Source: Certhia americana
Lineage: Eukaryota; Chordata; Aves; Passeriformes; Certhiidae
Length of the DNA: 64,000 nucleotides
Direction: 5' to 3'
Assembly (NCBI GenBank): GCA_018697195.1
Contig: CM031879.1
Span: forward strand, 33,928,228 to 33,992,227
Part shown: positions 36,626-47,400 of the stretch, in pieces
Layout of the letters: every line of letters begins with the position of its first letter
Numbering within the stretch: the stretch's first letter is position 1
Program-made: the position numbers and the translations under genes
The notes under the pieces: generated by a model
Seen by the model: only the letters and a program-made list of their open reading frames with translations
Told to the model about the DNA's origin: nothing
Databases searched by the model: none

Positions 36626-36990
36626 TTATACACCTTACATTACCTAAAAGGCGGTCTGTGCAGAGAGCTGGTTTGCGTAGACGTTGTTTTACAAGGGCAT
36701 GGAATGGTAGACGAGGATGGAATGGCTTCAGACCAGGCGGGGGTAGAGTTTAAAACTGATACTAGAGAGAATTCTTTTTCTGTTTGTGTGGTGAGGGGCA
36801 CCGGACAGGTTGCAAATACGAGTTTCGAGGAATGTCCCAATCCTGGGCAGTGGTTCAGGCCCAGGCTGGATCGGGCTTTGAACAACCCTGGTTCCAGTGG
36901 TGAAAGTGTCCCTGGCCCGGCAAGGGTGTTTGGAACAAGATTGCTCTGTTAATTCCCTTCCCGACGCCATTCTGTGATTCTATGACTGGG
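36626..36990 (+). mobile_element. CR1 LINE 3' end (right copy)
   Basis: Duplicate of the element at 26880-27213 with many small insertions, for example GGTGAGGGGCACCGGACAGG against GGTGAGGCACCGGGACAGG. It ends with ATTCTGTGATTCTATGAC. Confidence 0.88.
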
Positions 36991-37235
36991 ACAACAGCCG
37001 AAAGAGAAAAGAAAAAAAACTCGAGTTAGGTATGATGTGGTGGTTTTTTTATTGTCCAATACATAACATTTCTTCCATACTAGACATCCCGGAGAGCTGC
37101 GTGACAGGGCTTCAACTGAACGACGGAGACCCCGCCACGCCGTGACCGATGTGCGCAGCCTGCCCTGCAGCAAAGTCACAATACGCCGCAGCACAGCCTT
37201 TGCCGTCCGCCTGCCCCCGTGCCCATGCCCGGCCC

Positions 37236-37702
37236 GAGCCCATCCCGGCTGTTCCCGGCATCGTAATGACTACTGCGCCCGACCGGGCCCATCCAACCAT
37301 CGCCGGCCCCGGGCCCTAATTCCCCGGCTGTCCGGCCCCAAGCCTAGGTCCCATCCCAGCCCATCCCGAGCTCACCCAGCCCTAGCCAGCCCCAAGGCCC
37401 AGCCCATCCCATCCCATCCCATCCCAAGGCCATCTGCCATCGCCATCCAATCCCATCCATCCATCCCTCCCATCCCATCCCATCCCCACTCCCAATCCCA
37501 TGTTCCCATCCCATCCATCCCATCCCATCCCATCCCTCCGCATCCCATACCCCATCCCATCCCCATCCCTATCCCATCCCATCCCTATCCCAAATCCCCA
37601 TCCCTTCCCAATTCCCATCCCATCCCCATCCGCATCCCATCCGCATCCATCCCAGCCCATTCCCAAGGCCCATCCGCAAGCCGCATCCCCTCCCATCCCT
37701 GC
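37236..37702. repeat. CCCATCC/CCCAGCC minisatellite (right copy)
   Basis: Counterpart of 27412-27857 in the second block, with unit order partly changed and more interruptions. Low-complexity frames of up to 246 residues overlap it and are rejected. The true allele length cannot be judged because the two versions disagree. Confidence 0.9.
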
Positions 37703-38480
37703 CCGCCCCCGGGCCCGGCATCCCCGCGACAGTGCGCGTGGCGCGGACCTCGCGGCAAGTGGACGCCGTTGTTTGTGGGCGCGGCGGGGAAGCACGTGAG
37801 GAGTTGCGACGGACGTCACCATAAACACTCGTGGGCAACATGGCGGCGCCGCCGAGCGGCAAGGTAACGGGGGTGGGCGGCGGCGGCGGGGCCGGCCTCT
37901 CCCGCCTTTCCCCCCGCGCGGGCCGCGCCGTGTCCGGCCTTGGGGCGCCGCGGGGAGGGAGGGTCGCGCTGCTGTATGGCCGGGCGGGTGCCTTCGCCCC
38001 CGCCGTGCGGGTGTCGCCTCACGGGGCCGCCTCTCCGGGCACGGGCGGTCCGGGCGCTGGCAGCGGCCGCGGGCTCTCTGCGCCGGAGGGGGCGGCGGGC
38101 GGGACTCGGGCCCTTCCCGCACCTCTGTCCGCCGCGGCAGCTCGGCCCCGGGGGAGCGGGAGGCCGCTCTCCGCCGGGACGGGCAGGCAGAGGAACGCGG
38201 CTTGTCCCGTCTACGTGGCCCAGTGTCCCGGAGGCGCTCACGGACGGTAGCGGCCTTTCCCCCTGGTGGTGTGCGGGAACCGGCCCCCTGCGTGGGTACA
38301 AAGCTCTGTCAATACGATAGTTCCGTAATTTAAAAATTTTTGTATGCCGCGGATCCTTGCCGAGCGTTCCGGAACGAAATATTATTGCTTGACAGGGACT
38401 GAGCTCGCAGGAGGGGGAGGTACAGGCAACACCCACTGCTTCCCTCCGCCCCCGCCAACGGGTACGAGTTGTGCCCGGAT
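37703..38480 (+). promoter_or_regulatory. TBC1D15: TBC1D15 CpG-island promoter (functional copy)
   Basis: CpG-rich island around exon 1. Seen: E-box CACGTG at 37793-37798, CRE-like GACGTCAC at 37812-37819, then the ATG at 37840. No TATA box. The E-box could bind USF/MYC/MITF-TFEB type factors; that is motif-based inference. The start site is probably between 37740 and 37820. Confidence 0.75.
37840..37863 (+). CDS. TBC1D15: TBC1D15 coding exon 1
   Basis: Eight codons, MAAPPSGK, followed by donor GTAACG; phase 0. The start context is GCAACATGG, with A at -3 and G at +4. It is the intact version of the exon damaged at 27974. Confidence 0.88.
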
Positions 38481-41400
38481 TTTTTTCTTTCTTTTTTTTA
38501 GAAATAGTTTTATTTAATTACTCTGTTTTCTGAAAGCGTTGCTTTGCAGTGTGATTTTCTCGAGCACGTGGGTCCTTTATTTAGGATTTAAAATCTGTGT
38601 CGTGTCCGATTGTATGTAGTAGCCAGGGTGGGTGTGTGTGATTGCGGTTTCGCTTTTCCAGCGTAGGGCAGAAGATGATTGTTTGAGCTCCTGTTGATCT
38701 CGGCCTGAGAGAACACACGTGCTTAGCCACGTCTGCACTTCAGCGAGGGTGCTGAGGAGTGCACTTAGCTGCAGCACGAAAATAGCGTAGAGATCTCGCT
38801 TTGTGCCATCTTGCCATCTCGATTTCAACCGGAATTGTTGGAGCAGGCAATTTGTGCAGCCCGGGATTTTGCAGTTTTGTTTTTCTGTGTTTTACTGCTG
38901 TTAGTTGTGTGAATATAAAGATAGCCGTACTGTCCTCCCAGCTGTTTCTAGCTATCCACATCCAGTTTTTATGCATACAGAGGATAAACGTCTGTATACA
39001 TAAAAAATACAAACCTCTTCTGGTTTTATCCATTTTAGTATGAACCCAGAAGTTTATTGGATAAAAGGAACTACTTTAATTTTTAGATAAATGTGTTAAT
39101 ATTTAGTATTTTCATTTTTTAGGGTTTTGTTTTCCACTTTTATCGGTATCTTTTTCAGAATGTTTCTTGTGAAAGCAGCTGTATTATGATGGTTCATATG
39201 AGATATAAACCAATTGTGGATTAGTTGTTTGTAAATTTGCTGTGTATTCATTGTTCCTCTCAAAGAAGCCTGTTTGCCTGAGATTAAATCTCTAAGATGT
39301 TGCAAAACCGTTTCACTTATGCCACGTCCACAATACTAATGCAACTTGTTAATGCAGCTTCTAATTTAATAACATTCTTTGCCGTGTCTCTTTTAATACA
39401 GAGAAAATATGACAGTTGTATTTTCTCAAACTTCCTGAAGTGGCTGGGCTGGTTTGATGTTTCGCTGCTCTTAGGAGCAGTTCCAGCCTTCTCTGTATTT
39501 CCCCACCTGTGTGTTGCACTGTTGCTTCCTTGGATACTGTACTCATTTGATCTGTCAGTGATTAGATCCAGCAAGCTGAAGCAATGCATACAGCCGTGCT
39601 TACTTTTGTCTGGGTTAGTTTTCTGTTGGGAACACGCTGGACCACACATTTTTCCTTTGAGTGGCAGAAGGATTTCAGAAGGGCTCAGAAGCTAATGAAA
39701 TTTCACTCCAGATGGAATAAATGCAGTGTAGGTTGGTACAGACTCAGCATTCTCACTTCAGGCCTTTTGCACTTGAGCTTCTTTACAAGCTGTGGATGTC
39801 TTGTGTTAACTGCAGTGTTCCTTCTGGCTGTGCAGTGTTGTCATGGGGTGTTTCAGGTGGTAGCTTTCTGAAAGAGCAGTAGGCATTAGTTTGTGGGGTG
39901 CTTTAGTCTCATGTGGCAGATCTTATCACATGAAAGTAATGTATTTTAATGTATGTGCTCTTTTCTGCAAAATATTGCGCAGAGTGGTTCCCATGGAAAG
40001 CATGTGGCAGTATGTTAAGCAGCTGGGCTAGCCTGCATTGTTTCAGCTTTCACAAAGTCTTGTTTTAGCAATCCATAAAAGATTGTGTTTTTTATTACTT
40101 TTTTACCATTTGCCTTTCTTTTCTCTATTGTAGGTTTTTTGGGTTTTGGGGAGATTTTGTTTGTTTGGCTTTGTTTTGTTTGATTGTTTTTTCTTTTTGA
40201 TTTTATATCCCAGACATTATTAGTATCCGTAGATTCCAAATCCAGCTATATCATGTAGTCTTTTGTTTCTCCTCTGTACATTAATGGGATCTGTGCATTA
40301 TATGGAATTATAAATTTGGTTACCTCATGTACTACTTTACTTGGACTTCTGTCCTGTTATTTTTTTTCTTGCTGAAACCTCTCACGAGGTTCTTATCAGT
40401 GTTTTTCTCTATATGGATGGTTAACTCAGTGCAGGAAAAGTTAATTCTGCAGTTGAATTCTGGAGTTGTGACTCATTCTTTATTAATGACCATCTGCCCT
40501 AGAACAGTGTGAGCTTCAGTTTTTTGCCCTTTCTTAGAGTTGTCAGTTTTTTCTGGAAGTAACTTGGTAATAAGGCCTTTTGTTTTCAGAGCTTTTGACT
40601 TTATGCAAACAGGTGTATTTATGTATTACACATATGTTATACTTTATGAAAACAGGTACATTTTATCTCTTTTTGTTGCTTAGCAAATGGCAGCTTGTTT
40701 ACTGTATTCAGAGGGCCTACTGTGGATTCCCCCTTACAACAGAAAACCATGTTAGAAAATGAGCTAAAAAGTTGTGTATGAGGAGAAGTACAAACTCCAG
40801 TTTCAGTTTGTCAGTATATAGGTGATTATTGCAGCTGATCTAAAGACAGTACCGATACTTTTTTAATGTTCTTGGAGTTCAGAGTATCTTCAGCACATGG
40901 GCTGTCAGATCTTTCTCAAGTTACCAATTGACACATGGGCTGTCAGATAAGTTGTTTTTCACTTGCTGGTGCTCTTGCTCTTGGAGTTAAAGTTTCAGAG
41001 TGTTAACTGGCCAAACATCTGAGCTTTAAGCTCAGATGTCTGGGCAGTTCAACAACTAGAAGTGTTCAAGGAGCATTGCAGCTATTACTAAATAGTAGTG
41101 GTGTTAGTGCTGTATTGTTTGGGAAGGGGATTTGTATTTGCAGTGTAAGTTTTGGGTTGTGGGTTTATTTGTTTGTTTGTTTTTTCCTTTATTTGTTTGG
41201 GTTTTTTTGTTTTTTCTTTTTCTTTCTCTCTTTTTTTTTTTTTTCTTTTCTTTTCCTTGTAGCTAGGAACTAGCCAAGAGATTTTAAATATGGTATGTTA
41301 AAATCAGCTTCATGTCCTTCAGGTAATTTGTTGGCATAGGTACAATGAATTATTTTAGTTGCATATCTATTCTGTGGCAATAGGCAGTGTCTTGCTCCAC

Positions 41401-44400
41401 CTTCTACTAGTTAAACTTGAGAGCACACAGGCTTCTGTACTATGCATTGTTGTGCTATTTTATTAAACATTTGATTTAAAATATTTGTTGCAACTTTTTC
41501 AGCCTTTATAATTTACTGTTAACACAATATTTTTTTTTATTATATTGTATTTTGTGGGCTTTCTTTGTGAACAGAAGACTATATCTCTTGAATTTCCTTA
41601 AGATTTTATTATGTTTGAATGTAAAGAAGTTCAGTGATAATTCGGAAATTTCTGTATTTTCTTTCTATTTTCTATTCATTAAGGATTTTCTCTTTGCAGA
41701 AGTGCTTACAATTGGACCAGTGGGTTACTACCTGAAGCTCTTGCACTCAGTACCCTGAACAGACTTGTATTTTCACTGATATCCTGCTATTGTTGCATAA
41801 GTAGCAGAATTACCTCGTGGTTCAAAAGATCTTCAGAGTGCATGAGGCAGAGCTTAATATATGTACTGCTGTCAAGTAGGAAACTTCTCTTAGGATATGT
41901 GGTTCCTGGTGTTGAGAGCTTTCTCATATTTGTCACAACATGAACAACATTTGTGGGGTTCTGTCCCTCTCCACCCCACCCTTACTTAGACTTTTTAAGT
42001 TATTTTTAAGACTAGCAGGGTGTGAAATTCTACTTTCTTGGGAAAAAAGTTGAGCCACAGGCATAGCAAACAAAAGGCATACAAGGTTCAACAACAAGGC
42101 TAAGTGCAAGGTCCATGGGGCAATCCCAAGCACAAGTACAAGCTGGGTAGAGAATGGATTGAGATGAGTTCAGGGGAGAGAAACTTGAGGGTGTTGGTGG
42201 GTGAAAAGCTCAATATGACTCAAATGTCCACCTGCAACTCAGAAAGCCAACTGTGTCTTGGGCAGCGTGGTCAGCAGATCAAGGGAGATGATTTTCCCCC
42301 TCTCCTGTGCCTTCCTAGGACACCACGTGGAGTACTGTGTCCATCTCTGGAGAACTAACTGAGCAGAGAGGGCTGTGAAGATGGTCAGAGAGCTGGAGCA
42401 TCTGCTATGAAGGAAGGCTGAGAGAGTTGGGGTTTTTCAGTCTGGAGAAGAAAAGGCTCTAGGGACACCCTGGAGCGCCTCCCAGTACCTAAAGGGGGCT
42501 TACAAGAGAGCTGGAGAGGGATTTTCCCAGAGGTATGTAGTGATAAGATGAAGGGCAGTAACCTTCAGCTGAAGCGGGAGCATAGGTTTAGATTGGATAT
42601 CAGGAAGAAGTGCTTTGCTCTGAGTGTGGTGAGACACTGGAACAGATTGCCCAGAGAGATTGTCTACTCCCTGTCCCTGGATGTGTTCAAGACCAGACTG
42701 GAGAGGGCTGTGAGTAACCTGGCTAGTGGAAAGTTCCCTGCCTGTGGCAGGGGGCTTGCAGCTAGATGATCTTTAAGGTGCCTTCCAACCCAAACCATTC
42801 TGTGATTTGTATTTTATCACAATTCGAATGCCAGATATTGTAGCATATCTTCTGTGGAGCAGAAAATCATGTTGGTCAAGTAATGTTAGCTTGATGCTTT
42901 GTGAAGCACTCAAATGTACTGGCACCTAAATGTTGGAAACAGACTCTTGATGCAGTAGGTCAATGTGCCCAGTGACACTAGCAGTGGACGTGTGAGAATA
43001 AGCTTTGGGCAAACATCAGCTATACCAAAGATGAAGATGGAATTTCAAGCAGTTGTACAATAATGTAGACTTTTATATTAAGTTTTATTTCTTTTTACTT
43101 AATGCATAGTTCTAAACTAAGATGCTTTCTTTTGTGGTTGTAAGGTCACTTAGGCCAACCATTGTCTAAATTGAATCATTTTTATTGGCCTGTAACTGTT
43201 TCCTTACAGTGTTGCATATTTTCTTCTGTTTCCTTTCCATCAGAATCTGAAAATGCTGCAAAGCTGCTATATCTGTTGTTAATGTTTGTGGACAGAACCA
43301 CTTTTCCTTAATTTGAAGTTTGCAGAGCATTCAGACATTTTTACTCAGTCATTTTCGTATGAACATGCCTGCTTGCTGTTCCATCTGTTGAATCCTTGGT
43401 GAGGTCCTTTACCTGATTCTCTAAGATGAGACAAAAAATGAAGTAACTGCTGTTGAAAAGTTGTTAATGTTAGTAATTACACAGTGCCATAGTTACTGAC
43501 TCCCGAGCAGTGTCTGATTCACTCTGGAAGCTCTTCAAGCTGTGTCTGTTACGAGACACTGGATGGTAACTTGGCAGAGCCATGCTGGTCTTGAGCTGTA
43601 CTCTTTGGCAGAAAAGGGGAATGAGTGGAATACAATCTCCAGGAACACGGGGTGAGAGAATGAAGTGTCTGAAACATGGGACAAACTAGCTGGGAGAGTT
43701 GCAGTCTTTTTTCTCAAGTGTTCTGTGTTTGGCAGGTTGTTGGCATGTGACAGACCTAGGAACAGAAGTTAGAAGATACGAACAATCAGTACACAATTAG
43801 TGACAGCTATTACTTAGGTGCTCAGCACAGGCAGGGTGGAAAATACATGGGTGAGGATGACAGGACTATCCTGTTCTGTGGTAGCCCCAGATCTTCGCTC
43901 ACCTTTTGTTTGTTGTCTATATTTAATTGTCTTAGGGTGCAATATTGTCATCTTTCACTGGCTGGTAGCACAGGGTTGTAAATTGCTATCAAATGGCAAG
44001 CATTATTTCACAAGGCTTTGCTTGCATTCTGGCATATATTGTGGTGTGGCATCCCAAAGCCCACCTGCTCATACATGTTTTTAGCAATAAAAATGCTAGA
44101 AACATTGCCTGTTTGCTGCTCACTGTAAGCAGTACAATAGAAATATAGAGACATGCATTGTCCATGCTGTGTCCTTATGGTATTAAGAATGATACAATTT
44201 ATATCTCAGAAAATAATACTGGGGCAATGGTGGGCTGTCAGAAACCTATTTTTTGCTGGACACGGACTATAAATACTTGAAGAGTTTTCCAGAACCTTAG
44301 CTAGCATATGCCATGACACGTAAACTGAGCCTACATCCTGCTGCTTCCATCTGTTTTTTTTTTTTTATAGTAGGGTGGTAGAGAGCGATTGCTTTGTGCA

Positions 44401-47400
44401 GCTTTCCTGAATTTTCTGCTGTGGTTCTGTTTTTACAGACCCTCAGTCAGGATACAAGTTGGAATAGCTGTTGTCTCTGTGTGGCACAGTGCTTTCAATG
44501 ACTGATCAGAATGCATTGTGAATTTGCCTTTGACCTCTCTAGCACCCATGGAAAAAAAGAAAAAGGTCAAAGTGTCTCACTAGCATTTGGAAACTTGAAT
44601 CAATTTTTAGCTTTTGGATTCTGAAACAGGCAGGCAATGGGTCTAGTTCTCATTCAATAGAACTGGACAAATAAATATTCTGTGAATTGTGCTGGAAGGC
44701 TGCCAGCATGGACTTCTTGACAAGCAGGAAAGACTTATGAGCATAAGCTTCTTGGGTACATTTATTTCAAACTTGAAACTTTAGGATTATTAAAAAGTAA
44801 TACTTAAATAATACAAACTTTTTCCTACTGTCTCCATCATTTTCTTAGAGAAAAAAGTTGCCAACTGAATGCTTTTACAGTCTTAAGTTGCCTTAAGTAA
44901 TGCTTATGATTTGAAGTATTCTAGGAACTGAAGGATGCCACGGATGGATAAATCTGTTCTGCACAGAACTAGCTTTAAGCTAGTGAAATGTCTGAAAATC
45001 TTTCAGTAATTCCAATGTACAGCCACAAGATATAATTAAAATTTATTTGAAATCAAATAGTTTTCAACGCTGTTCAGCTCCTGCCACATTGCATCATCTG
45101 CTTTGGTTGCATTGGTGTGTGCTTTTGAAAAATACTCTTTTTTCATTTGTGTTTTTGTTGTGGAACCTGGAGAGTCTGGTTTTCGTGTAGGTAATAACAT
45201 CTAAACCTGTGACATGCATCTCTGTGGGCATGTTTGTAAAGAGGTACAGAAGAAAACAGAACAATCACTGTTTAAATCTCTAGTGAGGCTTGCCATTGCT
45301 GGACAGCTGTTTTGGCCTCGAGCATTGAGCAACACAAATGGCTTTTCTTCCCTGAGGTTCTGTTTCAGGGCCCAATGGATAGACCATACAGAACACAGAA
45401 TTCTTATTAGCTGGATGGGTGGAAGGTCTGTATTACTGACTTGAGGAATACTTTTGGGATTTTATTAAAGTCCTAGGGACGTGTCAACTTACCTAGTGAC
45501 CTGTGGTGTGCACTTATTAACATTAACTTGTCTTTTTTTCGTCATGGGCTTATTGATTTTTGTGTAGATTTAGGGGAAGAGTGATGGCTCTAATCATAAG
45601 AAAAGAGAATGAAAGATTGAGCTTGGCTCTACCTACTTCTCACCTTTGTAAAAGGAGCCCATGATAAATATGTAAAACTATGAATAGTACAAAACCAAGG
45701 TGATTCTGTAGTGTGTTTTCCTGTCTTACTAAATACTAAAAGCATAATGGACTAACTGAACACATAATATTCTTTAAAACTCTTGAATTCTTTCTCACAG
45801 TGGGTAATGAGGCCTTTCTAGTTCATTAAAGGCTAAAGGTTATCAAGATTTAAAGGGGGTTAGGTTTCTTTCCTATGGTGAGAGTGTTGACAGGTAATAC
45901 AGAAGCAGATTTGGGTTGGGTTTGGAGGGATTATAGTTACTTCAACAGCTAAAGAAGGGGCACCAGTCTCATTAGCTTGCCCCTCCTGTATCTAGTTCCT
46001 TTTACTGTCTCCACATGTAGCAGGATCTCAGTACATAGATGTTGCATGTAGATCTTACACAAGTCCTTTTTTTACTGATGCTTCAGGTCATCCTCCAACA
46101 TTTGCTGCCTTTTTGCATGTTCTGCAGTAATGTACTGCTTAGGTAAAAGGCAGTATGTGATGCCATTGCTTAGTCTGGAAATCTGTTTTCTTGGATGCTT
46201 AAGAGGTCCAGGTGTGCTTACTGACCAGGTGTTTCCCCGAGTTGGCATGCAGAGGCACTGAGCAAAAACCTTGGTAGGCCACATGGTGTGTGAGATTGAG
46301 ATAAGTGTAGCAGCAGTTGTCTGCTGAAGGATGGCAGGTTTATTCAAGTCCAACTACTTATTCAAACCCAGCTATTGGTATACTATCTTTCAATTTGATA
46401 CTTTCCTTAGTACTAATTACTTGTACATGTAATTTAACATTACTTTTCGTCTTTGAATTGACTTTGAATTGCTTGCCAATGTTGCAGTACCAGAAAACAA
46501 TCCTGTAACAAATTTGTAATAAGCTACATTTTACTGTAAGGAACTAGAAGAATACCTAATAGCATTTTTGAATTTGCAGCTTGCTAAGAACATAGTGTGA
46601 AATACAGCCACTCAGTGTAGCTAATTTTCAGGTGCTACCACTATAGAATTAAATTCCAAACTCAGTTTGTTCGAATGCGTTTATGGAGTTATCTTACAAA
46701 TACTGCTGAATAGAGTGGCTTGGTTCTAGAATTCAAATGCCAAAATGTTTTGCAGGGGGATTAACTGGAAAAACATCTAGATATTCTTTTGTATGATCAA
46801 TGTTATCTCTCTCTTCAAATTAGTTACAGTTCCAGTTAACAGTTGGAAAAAGTAAATAAATAGATCATGCTTATGATTGGAAAAGAAAATCTCATCAGCT
46901 TGGCCTTCTGGCCTTTCAAACTGGGAGAAGATTTTCTCTTAAATAACAGTATGAGGGGAACAGCTTTGTGACAAGTCCTCTGTTTTGCAAACACTCTCCG
47001 AAGTTCTGAGCATGTGGTTTGTTTGTATCACCTGTTTGGTGGAGCATGGCACAGGGAGCTGAAGCTGTTACAAAGAGCAGTGTAGGATATTTCAGCTGCA
47101 TGACAACTGTGGCATTAGAAACACATTTTCTTTTCCCATGAGAGGAAACGTCCTTCTGAGAGATTAATGGACAGATAATAATAAAAACAGTAAATGGCAT
47201 ATCTTCTAGACTAAGAAAGCATACTTTGTGATACTAACATTTCTGGCAGAAGTGCATCTCTACCAGTATAAGTCTGATAAAAATAGAGGTTTTTTTTCCT
47301 GGAGCCATTGTCCCTGTGGTTGATAACTGGTTTGTATTTCTGATTAGTTTTCATGATAGATAGGTCCAAATAGCTAGAAAGTAAAATTTAAATAAATGAT

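Larger units (their letters stand above)
32645..42426 (+). repeat. Right copy of the ~9.8-kb tandem duplicated block
   Basis: Direct head-to-tail repeat of 23289-32650. The junction shares GAAAGA: a CR1 reading ...GGCTGAAAGA stops abruptly and the block starts again. The first half carries about 510 extra bases relative to the left copy, spread as tiny insertions. The second half is cleaner: it holds the intact TBC1D15 exon 1, and its terminal CR1 continues without a break beyond 42426 into unique sequence. This copy therefore connects to the rest of the gene. Confidence 0.93.

Noticed and set aside
37382..38436. Long frames (up to 246 residues) over the right-copy minisatellite and island
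   Set aside because: Same cause: pentamer and heptamer repeats plus CpG-rich sequence poor in stop codons.
23289..42426. Two functional TBC1D15 promoters created by a recent tandem duplication
   Set aside because: The indel-dominated divergence, the quality gradient towards the junction and the broken left exon 1 favour an assembly artefact. Kept only as an alternative pending read evidence.
42548..42769. A 73-residue frame with clear reverse-transcriptase-like ending
   Set aside because: It is real homology, but only to the C-terminal end of CR1; it is annotated as part of that mobile element, not as a gene.
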